DNA from: Leptospiraceae bacterium
GTDB lineage: Bacteria > Spirochaetota > Leptospiria > Leptospirales > Leptospiraceae
Assembly: GCA_022402465.1 (NCBI GenBank)
Contig: JAKRSH010000035.1
Location: forward strand, 62,001 to 126,000
Length of the DNA: 64,000 nt
Direction of reading: 5' to 3'
Below, in pieces: positions 17,928 to 26,436 of this stretch. The notes beneath the pieces were generated by a model. That model saw only the letters and a list, made by a program, of their open reading frames with translations, had not been told where the DNA came from and searched no databases. Each line of letters opens with the position of its first letter. Within the stretch, counting starts at the first letter, position 1. A program made the position numbers and the translations under genes.

Positions 17928-18908
17928 CTATCCTTTCTCTGAGATCTGAGTTCTTAAAGTGTTTAACAAAAATTCTACACTTTCTTCAAATGTATACTTT
18001 GGCCTCCATCCAGTGGTCTTTTCAAATTTTGAGACATCTGGAATTTGTAAAGTCACATCAGACGGTCTGAGCAAGTCAGGATTTACTCTAGATGGAATTT
18101 CAACCTTGCTCAATTTTTTTAATACTTCCAAAAATTCGCCAACCTTGATTGTGGTCGTGCCGCCTATGTTGTATACTTCTCCTGGTTCGCCATGAACCAT
18201 TGATTCCCAATACGCAGCCATAGCATCCCTTACATCGATTAATGTTCGAACAGAATCCAAATTTCCATGTAAAAGTTCCTTTGATTTTCCAGCTTCGATG
18301 AGAGCCACCTGCTTTGCAAATGAAGTGGCAAATAAATCTTCCCTTCTTGGATTGAGGTAGGCAAACATCCTTGTTCTAATTACCTTCAGATTATAACTCC
18401 TGAAATAAGTATAGCCAAGAAAATCTTGTGCAACTTTGGAAACAGCGTAAGGACTTGAAGGATTGATAGGACACTCTTCATTTATAGGAACATTTTTAGG
18501 ATCAACTTGTCCATATACTTCGCTCGTACTACATAGTTGAATCCAAGGATCAATTTTTGCTGATCGAATCGCCTCAAATAAATTTGCAGTTCCCATAATG
18601 TTATTTTGGAGTACAGCAAGGGGCGTTATAAATCCAGCTCGAACATTTGCGTGAGAAGCTAGATGAAAAATTCCGTCTGGTTTAACCAATTCCAAGACAT
18701 TTAAAACAGACGAAAAATCATTCAAATCGCATTCATGCAATTTTATTTTCGAAGCCGAGACTTCTAAATTTCGATTTGTAGAAGTACTATGCCATCTAGA
18801 AATACCGTGAACATGAACATTCGGATGATTTTCAGTTATGTAATCAGCTAGATAACTCCCTCCAGAACCACTTATGCCTGTTATAATAACGTTCTCTAAT
18901 TTTCTCAT
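17928..18908 (-). CDS. GDP-mannose 4,6-dehydratase-like SDR
   Basis: A 326-residue extended SDR. NVIITGISGSGGSYLADYI is a GMD-like NAD loop (usually GQDGSYL). CSTSEVYGQV holds the dehydratase Thr-Ser-Glu, and Tyr154-x3-Lys158 (YAVSK) is intact. LRPSDVTLQIPDVSKFEKTTGW matches the GMD C-terminus. It is shorter than classical GMD (about 370) and closer in length to short GMD-like enzymes such as the GDP-manno-heptose dehydratase DmhA. It would make GDP-4-keto-6-deoxy-mannose or the matching heptose. The ColD-like enzyme and heptose genes beside it make both options realistic. Confidence 0.75.
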   Translation of the reverse strand: MRKLENVIITGISGSGGSYLADYITENHPNVHVHGISRWHSTSTNRNLEVSASKIKLHECDLNDFSSVLNVLELVKPDGIFHLASHANVRAGFITPLAVLQNNIMGTANLFEAIRSAKIDPWIQLCSTSEVYGQVDPKNVPINEECPINPSSPYAVSKVAQDFLGYTYFRSYNLKVIRTRMFAYLNPRREDLFATSFAKQVALIEAGKSKELLHGNLDSVRTLIDVRDAMAAYWESMVHGEPGEVYNIGGTTTIKVGEFLEVLKKLSKVEIPSRVNPDLLRPSDVTLQIPDVSKFEKTTGWRPKYTFEESVEFLLNTLRTQISEKG

Positions 18909-19861
18909 GCTAAATATTTTTTCCTATACCAATTTAATGTTAATTGAATGCCTTCTTCCAGGGTGACTTGCGGAGACCAGTTTAACTCTCGTTTTGCTTT
19001 ACCAATGTCTAGAATAATATTTGCTTTCAATGAAGGTTTGGTTGGTTCGCATAATATCTCTAGCTTTTTACCAGATAAGTGAATTATTTTTTCAACGATA
19101 TCTTTTACCGAAACCCCCTCTCCTGATCCTATATTATACAAGCCAAATGCACTCTTTTGTTTCTTTAAACTTGCCTGTACAGCTCGCATCAAATCATCAA
19201 CAAACAACAAGTCTTTTTTTTCTTCCCCAGAACCCCAAATAGAAATGTTATCATTCTCAGTTTTCATTACCTTCGTTACGTTTGCACCAAACATATGAGA
19301 TCTTTCTAAATCAAACTTATCATAAGGACCATAAATATTCGAATGTCTAAAGACCGTATGTTTTGTTCTACCTAGACTTGAATAGAATTCACACATCTTT
19401 TCAATATATAATTTCGTCCATGCAGCTGCAAAATAATTAGGTAGTATTTCCGAATAGTTGAAGAAATCAGTTTCATTCTGAAGTAAATCACTATTCTTAT
19501 ACATAATAGAACAACTAAAAAATATAAAGTGTTTAATGTGATTTTCATAAGCACTTCTTAGAAGTAGCGAGTTCATTATAGCGTTATCGGTAGTATGAAT
19601 GTATGGTTTTTCTAGAATGTCTTTCATTCCCGAAGTAACCGCTGCAGCCTGTATAATTACATCCTTACCTTTTATAATTTTATTTATTTCTTCGGCATTA
19701 GTCAGATCAATCTGATAGGACCTGATGTTTTTAATATTTTCTAGATTTCTTGTAGTGTAGGTAGCGTGAACTTCATATTGATCCTGAGCAGAAAAAAAAT
19801 CTATCAGGTTCCTCCCAATAAAACCAGAACCTCCACAAATTAAAATTTTAATTTTAGGCAA
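18905..19861 (-). CDS. Fcl/ColC-like SDR with altered Tyr-x3-Lys motif
   Basis: A 318-residue extended SDR. ILICGGSGFIGRNLIDFF binds NAD(P) and FFSCSIMYK is the catalytic Ser region. HSNIYGPYDKFDLERSHMFG parallels the substrate loop of GDP-fucose synthase. The usual YxxxK is not present: the region reads NYFAAAWTKLYIEK, with Tyr143 and Lys150 seven residues apart. It overlaps both neighbours (4 bp and 8 bp), so three SDR genes are co-translated. It probably epimerises or reduces a GDP-4-keto-deoxy sugar, but the altered motif leaves activity uncertain. Confidence 0.65.
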   Translation of the reverse strand: MPKIKILICGGSGFIGRNLIDFFSAQDQYEVHATYTTRNLENIKNIRSYQIDLTNAEEINKIIKGKDVIIQAAAVTSGMKDILEKPYIHTTDNAIMNSLLLRSAYENHIKHFIFFSCSIMYKNSDLLQNETDFFNYSEILPNYFAAAWTKLYIEKMCEFYSSLGRTKHTVFRHSNIYGPYDKFDLERSHMFGANVTKVMKTENDNISIWGSGEEKKDLLFVDDLMRAVQASLKKQKSAFGLYNIGSGEGVSVKDIVEKIIHLSGKKLEILCEPTKPSLKANIILDIGKAKRELNWSPQVTLEEGIQLTLNWYRKKYLA

Positions 19862-20789
19862 ATTTCAAATACCATTCTATTGTCTGCTGCAATCCTTCTT
19901 TTAATAAGATCCTACTTCGATTTGGTTCTAGGTTTCTTATAATCGAGATATCTATTCCGCGGAAAGGAATAGACATGGGCTTGGATATATCATATTTCAC
20001 TTTTAATTTTGACCCTAAAATCTGGTTAATGCTTTCAACTACTTCACTAACTTTATTTAGATTCCCGCAACCAGAATTCACTGGCCCCAAATCTGTTTTT
20101 CCTTCCAAAAGTGTAAATATGTCTAAAGCTACATCCTCGGCAAATACAAAGTCTCGTATTTCTGTACCATCTCCCCAAACAACAAATGGATCTTCGCCTT
20201 TCACTGCTCTTCGAATCAAGGAAGGTATTACATGTGCAAATTCTGAATCAAAATGATCATACTTACCATAAACGGCCGATGGTCTAATCACAATAAAACG
20301 GATACCATAATATTCTTTGTAAGCTATCGCGATGGCTTCTAAAAATCGATTAAAATTTCCCACTCCCAAATATTCCTTTGAAGGAGGAAGATTGAGATTT
20401 AATTCACTCTCTTTAATTTGAAAATTCGCAGATTGATAAACTGAGGTACTGCTAATCAATACAATCGTTTCAACATGATTGATTCGGCAAGCTTCAAGAA
20501 GTCCTAAATTTATATTAGCGTTAACTAGAAGATCCTGTGTCGGATTCTTTTTTTTTCCACTGATCCCAGATATTAAAGCGGCTGATATAATGACTGTTTG
20601 TTTATCTTTAGTTGCCCGAAGACATTCATCCATTATCGAAAAGTCATACTTCTCATACTGACCCTGCACTTTCGGCAAAGATCGAAATTTTGAACCCGAC
20701 ATTGTATATCCAAGCTTAGTGCCAACTTCCATGAGATGAGACCCAACAAGTCCAGTAGCACCAGCTACAAAAATAGATTTTTTATTCAT
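19854..20789 (-). CDS. Fcl/ColC-like SDR lacking the usual catalytic Lys position
   Basis: A 311-residue extended SDR paralogous in layout to the next gene. SIFVAGATGLVGSHLMEVG is the NAD(P) loop, ISSTSVYQS the Ser region, and SAVYGKYDHFDSEFAHVIPS the GDP-fucose-synthase-like substrate loop. The catalytic stretch is EYLGVGNFNRFLEA: Tyr140 is followed by Gly144 at the Lys position and Asn147 at the displaced Lys position of its neighbour. It overlaps the aldo/keto reductase gene by 8 bp. It may be an epimerase or reductase for the deoxysugar, possibly working as a heterodimer with 18905-19861; that pairing is inference. Confidence 0.6.
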   Translation of the reverse strand: MNKKSIFVAGATGLVGSHLMEVGTKLGYTMSGSKFRSLPKVQGQYEKYDFSIMDECLRATKDKQTVIISAALISGISGKKKNPTQDLLVNANINLGLLEACRINHVETIVLISSTSVYQSANFQIKESELNLNLPPSKEYLGVGNFNRFLEAIAIAYKEYYGIRFIVIRPSAVYGKYDHFDSEFAHVIPSLIRRAVKGEDPFVVWGDGTEIRDFVFAEDVALDIFTLLEGKTDLGPVNSGCGNLNKVSEVVESINQILGSKLKVKYDISKPMSIPFRGIDISIIRNLEPNRSRILLKEGLQQTIEWYLKFA

Positions 20790-21750
20790 TTTTTCGGGTT
20801 AAAAAGAATGTATTTTCTTTATAAGTTTTCTCTATTTTCTCTAGGATATTTTGAGAAAATTTTTTAATAGAAGATACTTTCGCATTCATACTTACTTCAT
20901 CTGAAGTCAAGATACCAGGTATTACAGTTGTAACTGCACGATAAGATAAACAAAAGTTCAGTGCTATTTCTACCATAGATAAATTAGGAAATTCTTGTTT
21001 CAAAAAGGAAAACTTATGCCTTGCGTCTCTCCACAAGGCCAATTGCTCTTTTGGCCAAAGATTCCTATGGTCATTCTTAGGTAAATTATCTATATCAATC
21101 TCGGAATCCGTTAAGAACCCAAAACACAAAGGAGTTCGTGAAATTACCATAATTTCATTTTTTTCACATAACTCGAGAAGACCACTTTCAATTGGACGTT
21201 GGTCAATTAAATTGAAATTTATTTGGATGCTATCAATTGAATATCTCTGGATAAAGTAAATAGCATCGCTCGGATTATCTGCGGAGAGTCCGATCAAACG
21301 AATAGATCCATCCTTTTTTTTCTTCTGTAAAAATGGAATCAGTTCATCAAGCTCAGTGGTCTGTTTATTGGGATTATGAAGCTGGTAGAGGTCAATATAG
21401 TCTGTTTGCAACCTCCTCAAGCTAGATGCTATTGCATTTTCGATATGTTTGATTGAAAAATCTTTTTCTGACGCACAAAGAAGCCCACCCTTCGTTGCGA
21501 AAAAAACGTTTTCCCTTTGGTTTCTGAATACGGAGCCTAATAAGTTTTCGCTATGACCATAACCATAAAAGTCGGAAGTATCAAAAAAACTGATCCCAAG
21601 TTTTAAGGCTTCAACTAAGGCTGCCCGGGAAACTTGATCGTCAGTTTTACCATACGCTATGGAACCAAGTGAATCACTTCCGATTCCCCAAGTCCCGAAA
21701 CCAATCTCAGATACAAATAAATTTGCTCTAGGAATTTTACGAAGGTTCAA
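20782..21750 (-). CDS. Aldo/keto reductase
   Basis: A 322-residue (beta/alpha)8 NADPH-dependent reductase. The catalytic tetrad is visible: Asp and Tyr in FFDTSDFYGYGHSE, Lys in VFFATKGGL, and His in LYQLHNP. The C-terminal VIPGILTSDEV fits the NADPH phosphate-binding loop. It begins with TTG immediately after the radical SAM stop codon and overlaps the next SDR by 8 bp. In this setting it most likely reduces a keto group of the nucleotide sugar made by the surrounding enzymes. Confidence 0.8.
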   Translation of the reverse strand: MNLRKIPRANLFVSEIGFGTWGIGSDSLGSIAYGKTDDQVSRAALVEALKLGISFFDTSDFYGYGHSENLLGSVFRNQRENVFFATKGGLLCASEKDFSIKHIENAIASSLRRLQTDYIDLYQLHNPNKQTTELDELIPFLQKKKKDGSIRLIGLSADNPSDAIYFIQRYSIDSIQINFNLIDQRPIESGLLELCEKNEIMVISRTPLCFGFLTDSEIDIDNLPKNDHRNLWPKEQLALWRDARHKFSFLKQEFPNLSMVEIALNFCLSYRAVTTVIPGILTSDEVSMNAKVSSIKKFSQNILEKIEKTYKENTFFLTRKNE

Positions 21751-23745
21751 TTAATAATGGCCTTCTAATTCCGGAATTTTCTCCTCATTTTCTGCCTTAT
21801 CCACTTCTCTCAATTTGTAAAGGTATGCTCCCTTTTTATTTCCGTACCAGACAACTTCTCTGTACCAATCATCCCAAGAATTCCAAGATTCATTAGTTCT
21901 GTTTATTATATAATCTCTATCTATACTTTTAATCTTTAAATTTTCTCCTATTAAAGCAGAACGATATACATCCCATAGATTAAATTTTTGTTTTACAAGT
22001 AAATCATCACTGATAAACGGTTTTTTAATTAATTGCTTATTTAACTGTATAGCCTCGGAAACTATTTCTTCAGTTGAAGAATCAAGTTTTGACTTTAGAA
22101 ATGATTTAAGTATATTTTCTGCTTCTTCATAAAATCGATCAATTTCATTATTTTTTACTATATCAATAAATATATATTCATCTGCTGGCCAGTAAATGTT
22201 CAACCATTCTTTTGAAACACAATACTCAGGTCCCCCTTTCTGTATTAACTCAGCTTCTTTTTTAAAGAAATCATTAATTCTTGAAAAAACAGGGAAATTA
22301 TCTGAGTCGTTCTTCAAAAACAAATCGAAAATTTCACGGTAAAGAACTTCCGATAAATTTTGTGAAATAATTATTGGAATTTGAAGCAATTTATCAAAAT
22401 GAATCAATGCAACTAGCCAACTATAAGCTCTTGTTTTTATCCAATCTTCACGAGGTGTTGATCTAGTAGCTACTACTAGTTTTTGTGTTTCATAAACTTC
22501 TTCATTGTCAAGAAGGCTACCGTGTATGTTAATTATTTTTGATTCAACGATCTCCATCTCGTGGGCTTTTTGATATTCAGGATTGCCCATTTCGGCATTT
22601 GGAAGAATGGATAGATTATTAAATTGAATTCGATTATGTTGACCTGCTCCAACAACACTAGATATCCCTTCTACAAATGAATCATAAGTTTCACCTGGCA
22701 TTCCTAAGATTAAGTCTGTGTACGTTTCAATATTCGATTCTGTAAATCTAGTTTGAAGATTCTGGAAAACATCTGTCTTAATATTGCTTCTCTTAATATT
22801 TTTTAAAGTAGTCTCGTCTACTGATTGAAGAGAGAGTGTAACTCCTTTGTTTAGACCTGAGTCTGAAAGAGTTTTTTGAATCTGAAATGTATTCTCTTTA
22901 GCATTTTTAGCATTTTGAACAGATAATGCCTTTGGATATCCAAATTTCCTTTTATTTTCCGCTACGTATTCTGAGATTTCTAAATCTCTAGGGAAAATAC
23001 CGTAATTAGCGTCACAACAAAATATAAACTCAATTTTATTTTTAGAAATCCAATCAATTTCTTTATGTAACCTTTCAATATCAAATTGAAATACTTTACT
23101 TGCCGTTGCGGAACCCCAATCACAAAATGCGCATGAATAAGGACAACCCCGATTCGTCTCCCACATAACAAGCCACTTCTCTTGTGGATTTTGTTTGATT
23201 AATTCATCGAAAACTCCATTGAGATATGGGGAAGGAATCTCATTTAAATCACGTATTCTTTCTGTTTTTGGATTAGTAATATACTCTCCACCCTTTAAAT
23301 AACTTATTGAAGGAATTTGGTTCCATGAGTCTTTATCAAAAAAGTTTTCAAGAATTGGACATATAACTCTCTCTCCCTCTCCATGGCAAACCATATCCAG
23401 AAAAGGATTCTCTCTTAGAAAATTTTCAGTTCCATGATCTGGTACATGAGGTCCTCCAGCTACAATCGTAATTTTCGGATTTTTTTTCTTTAACTCATCA
23501 GCAATAGCCATGCTAATTTTAAAGTTCCAAACATAAATACTGAAAAGAACTATATCAGCATGCTTTATTCTTTCAACAATGTCCAGAATCTTAATTCGAG
23601 AATAAATGGCAGGAAGAAAAGTATAATTTTCACTGTTTTTTAAGTTTGCCATCGCATACGACTGTAAAAGTCCCACAGAATAAGGAAAATAATTTTGTCC
23701 AGAGAAGCTGTTGTTTATCTGGACTAGACCTACTTTAAATTTCAT
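21751..23745 (-). CDS. B12-binding-domain radical SAM protein
   Basis: A 664-residue protein. Residues 1-130 form a cobalamin-binding-like Rossmann domain (ITIVAGGPHVPDHGTENFL, CHGEGERVICPILE) without an obvious DxHxxG His ligand. RGCPYSCAFCDWG at 200-210 gives the radical SAM cysteines Cys201, Cys205 and Cys208. The 250-residue C-terminal extension is unlike known partners. This class includes methyltransferases acting on unactivated carbon or phosphinate. Lying between the E1 pair and the aldo/keto reductase, it may C-methylate or rearrange a sugar or a lipid; the reaction is not predictable from sequence. Confidence 0.75.
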   Translation of the reverse strand: MKFKVGLVQINNSFSGQNYFPYSVGLLQSYAMANLKNSENYTFLPAIYSRIKILDIVERIKHADIVLFSIYVWNFKISMAIADELKKKNPKITIVAGGPHVPDHGTENFLRENPFLDMVCHGEGERVICPILENFFDKDSWNQIPSISYLKGGEYITNPKTERIRDLNEIPSPYLNGVFDELIKQNPQEKWLVMWETNRGCPYSCAFCDWGSATASKVFQFDIERLHKEIDWISKNKIEFIFCCDANYGIFPRDLEISEYVAENKRKFGYPKALSVQNAKNAKENTFQIQKTLSDSGLNKGVTLSLQSVDETTLKNIKRSNIKTDVFQNLQTRFTESNIETYTDLILGMPGETYDSFVEGISSVVGAGQHNRIQFNNLSILPNAEMGNPEYQKAHEMEIVESKIINIHGSLLDNEEVYETQKLVVATRSTPREDWIKTRAYSWLVALIHFDKLLQIPIIISQNLSEVLYREIFDLFLKNDSDNFPVFSRINDFFKKEAELIQKGGPEYCVSKEWLNIYWPADEYIFIDIVKNNEIDRFYEEAENILKSFLKSKLDSSTEEIVSEAIQLNKQLIKKPFISDDLLVKQKFNLWDVYRSALIGENLKIKSIDRDYIINRTNESWNSWDDWYREVVWYGNKKGAYLYKLREVDKAENEEKIPELEGHY

Positions 23746-23862
23746 TTTAATTCTCCTAAGTTGTAATATTTGAATGAGAAATAACTAATATTGGATATTT
23801 TTATCATACTTGAGATAAGCATTTAGAAAGCCCTTACATAAAGGTTTAGACAAGAATTCTTC

Positions 23863-24927
23863 TTAAAATGGACCTTTAAATTTACTCTGCAATCCTTTGA
23901 TGTAAACCTCATTTGGAATGCTTTCTTTATGAGACTCGTTAAATACTAGTTTATAAATACTATCGACCAGACTTCCCATATCGGGATAAAAATGCTTTTC
24001 TAGTTTATGACTTGTTGGTGTGGGAGTGTGCTGTAAGCCTAAATTGATGACTTTTTTCTTCAAAATACTAGGATCTCGCTCCAAAACTCCTCTAGAAACT
24101 TCTGCACAGACACCGTACGGGAGCCAGCTTGTATCCGCAACTATCAATCTACCTGTTTTTTGAATACTTGTAAAAATCAAGTCATGATCGATATTCGAAA
24201 TATTAAAAACATCAATAATTTCGCAGGATATATTGTGTTTTTCTTTTACCCAATCAGCAGCTCTTTGAGCTTCTTGAACCATATAAGAGCTGGCCACGAT
24301 AGTCACAGAATCCCCCGATTGAACAATCTTGGTTTGGAACGAATAGTTTTCAGTTTTATGTCTATAAAAACTTAAATCATAGAGCAAACGGTGTTCAATA
24401 GATATAACAGGTCCTTTGTGATTTTTTGCGGCATAGATGTAACCATCTAAAGCATCATTAGCATTAGACGGCATAATGACAGTTAGACCAGGAATATGCC
24501 CAAAAAGAGATTGTAAACTTTGCGAATGTTGTGGTCCTTGGCCCCAACTTCTTCCCACAACTGCACGAATTAACATTGGAACTTCAAAACTGCCATCAAA
24601 CATATATTTGTATTTAGCCGCCATATTGATCAGCTGGTTCGACGCTAAAATTAGAAAATCAACACGTATATGAGTCTGAATTGAATAAATACCATTTAAT
24701 GCAGCACCTACGCCAATACCTGTCATGCCTTCTTCCATAATTGGCATATCAATAACTCGGCTCTCCCCATATTTCTCGGCTAAACCTTTTGTAGTCCCAA
24801 AAATACTAGTTGGATCAGTAACACCTTGTCCGAGGATAATGGAGTTTTCTTTTTCTGCAAGTATTGAGTCCATTGCCTGGAAAATTGCATTCTTATAAGT
24901 AATGATTTCTTCTTTTTCAAATGACAT
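23863..24927 (-). CDS. Thiamine-diphosphate dehydrogenase E1 beta subunit-like
   Basis: A 354-residue transketolase-type protein. RVIDMPIMEEGMTGIGVGAA has the Glu that activates the thiamine ring, PQHSQSLQSLFGHIPGL is the conserved phosphate/His loop, and VTIVASSYMVQEAQRAADW opens the C-terminal domain. It matches the beta chain of pyruvate or acetoin dehydrogenase E1. It overlaps the alpha-chain gene by 11 bp. No E2 lipoyl or E3 gene lies nearby, so it is unlikely to form a normal 2-oxoacid dehydrogenase complex. A carboligase role on a keto sugar is one possibility. Confidence 0.75.
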   Translation of the reverse strand: MSFEKEEIITYKNAIFQAMDSILAEKENSIILGQGVTDPTSIFGTTKGLAEKYGESRVIDMPIMEEGMTGIGVGAALNGIYSIQTHIRVDFLILASNQLINMAAKYKYMFDGSFEVPMLIRAVVGRSWGQGPQHSQSLQSLFGHIPGLTVIMPSNANDALDGYIYAAKNHKGPVISIEHRLLYDLSFYRHKTENYSFQTKIVQSGDSVTIVASSYMVQEAQRAADWVKEKHNISCEIIDVFNISNIDHDLIFTSIQKTGRLIVADTSWLPYGVCAEVSRGVLERDPSILKKKVINLGLQHTPTPTSHKLEKHFYPDMGSLVDSIYKLVFNESHKESIPNEVYIKGLQSKFKGPF

Positions 24928-25843
24928 GGTTGTATAAATCCTCCAAATCTGGATCAGGGCTAGAATCTGCGAAGATCATGCTTGCTTCAATTTCTAAATT
25001 GATTTGCTCTTTATATTTCTCAATCAGAGTTTTATCCTGTATCAATGGATCTACAGCTTGCCAATCAGTCATTTGAGAATTTGGTCGATATCCAATATCA
25101 TAATCATAGGCGGGTCCTACGTGTTGTTTCCCTCTGAAGGTTTTTATCTCTAAAAGTTGTGGGCCATATCCCTGTTTTATCTTTCCAATCACATCATCTG
25201 CCAAATTCTTGAGTTTGATCATATCGTAGCCATCTTCGATGAATTGGCAGTGAATTCCATAACTTCGTGCATGAGTTGAAACTTGATATGAATGTATTTT
25301 ATCTACATTAGTATAGATAGAAAAATTATTGTTTTCGCAAACAAATAAAATCGGTAAACTATGTTTAGCTGCAAAATTTAGGGATTCATGATACACACCA
25401 TTTCCAGTAGAACCCTCACCAAAAAAAACTAAAATTACTTGGGAGGATTTTTTAATTTTGGCTGCTAGAGCTGCTCCTACGGCATTAGGAATTGTTGTTG
25501 CCACAATTGCTGAACATCCCATCATTCCAACAGAGGCTTCAGAAAGGTGCATGGAGCCAGCTTTTCCACCTCCGCAACCGGTTTTTTTGCCATAAAGTTC
25601 AGCCATCATTTTATTCAAATTCCCACCCTTTGCCAGATAAAGCGCATGCCCTCTGTATGTTCCAAAAACTAAATCTGTTTTTTGTAAACCTTGGCAGAAA
25701 GAAACAGGAATATGTTCCTGGCCTATAGACAAGTGAACTGGACTCTGAATTTTATCAGAAGAATAGATTTCAGCTATTTTTTCTTCTACTAATCGAATAC
25801 GATAGGCTTCGTAGAACATTTTCTCATAAAGACTTAAACTCAT
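24917..25843 (-). CDS. Thiamine-diphosphate dehydrogenase E1 alpha subunit-like
   Basis: A 308-residue E1 alpha protein. The thiamine-diphosphate motif begins at FFGEGSTGNGVYHESLNFAA (GEG) and ends at VCENNNFSIYT (NN), the usual GDGx(about 28)NN arrangement. FGTYRGHALYLAKG and GCGGGKAGSMHL match substrate and cofactor loops of pyruvate/acetoin E1 alpha. It overlaps the beta subunit by 11 bp and the NUDIX gene by 4 bp. With no E2/E3 it may catalyse two-carbon (or longer) aldehyde transfer rather than oxidative decarboxylation; this is inferred from context. Confidence 0.8.
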   Translation of the reverse strand: MSLSLYEKMFYEAYRIRLVEEKIAEIYSSDKIQSPVHLSIGQEHIPVSFCQGLQKTDLVFGTYRGHALYLAKGGNLNKMMAELYGKKTGCGGGKAGSMHLSEASVGMMGCSAIVATTIPNAVGAALAAKIKKSSQVILVFFGEGSTGNGVYHESLNFAAKHSLPILFVCENNNFSIYTNVDKIHSYQVSTHARSYGIHCQFIEDGYDMIKLKNLADDVIGKIKQGYGPQLLEIKTFRGKQHVGPAYDYDIGYRPNSQMTDWQAVDPLIQDKTLIEKYKEQINLEIEASMIFADSSPDPDLEDLYNHVI

Positions 25844-26436
25844 TGAAACTTTCCTTGCTCCTTAAATTGAGCTAATATATAGGCTGAAGCTAGAGAGATA
25901 TGGAGAGTTATATATATCTCCCCAGAAATGATTTTATCGGTAACTTCTTTTAAGGAAATTCTTTCTACCGACTCAATCTCGTCATCGTGCTCAATTCTTC
26001 GATTCCATTCATCCTCAAGAATTTTAATTTCAAAACAATAAATCAGAAAAGGATTACGATTAGGTGAACTCGAAAGTGGCGGCAAAGGACTAAGACGACT
26101 GGTATCAAATATTTGAATACCAGTCTCTTCCCTTAATTCTCTAAGAGCAGCCTTCTCAGCCGTTTCACCTAGATCTAAACCCCCACTCGGAAGCTCCATA
26201 GGTGAATCACCAATAATAGGCCTTTTGACTCGAACAAATATCATTGAGTTATCTTCCAAAACTGGCAAGATTACAACGGGAACAAAAGCTGGCTCTATGG
26301 TGAAGTATGAACCACGATCATAAACTGAAAAATAATCATTTTCATGCAACTTTTTGACTGGTGAGAGTGCCAATGATGGATTTTGCAATCTATAATCCCA
26401 TGGAAATGAGGGTGGAAATTTTGGGTTGTTAAACAT
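25840..26436 (-). CDS. NUDIX hydrolase
   Basis: A 198-residue protein with a complete Nudix box near residues 87-110: GGLDLGETAEKAALRELREE followed by TGI, matching Gx5Ex7REUxEExGU. The fold resembles ADP-ribose or nucleotide-sugar pyrophosphatases. It is the first gene of the cotranscribed set with the E1 subunits (4-bp overlap) and follows a 433-bp non-coding gap, so it probably leads that transcript. It might hydrolyse a nucleotide sugar or clean up a by-product; the substrate is unknown. Confidence 0.8.
   Translation of the reverse strand: MFNNPKFPPSFPWDYRLQNPSLALSPVKKLHENDYFSVYDRGSYFTIEPAFVPVVILPVLEDNSMIFVRVKRPIIGDSPMELPSGGLDLGETAEKAALRELREETGIQIFDTSRLSPLPPLSSSPNRNPFLIYCFEIKILEDEWNRRIEHDDEIESVERISLKEVTDKIISGEIYITLHISLASAYILAQFKEQGKFQ

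Noticed and set aside
19372-19554. 60-codon minus-strand frame inside the SDR gene
   Set aside because: Alternate frame of a real gene on the same strand, without a ribosome site.
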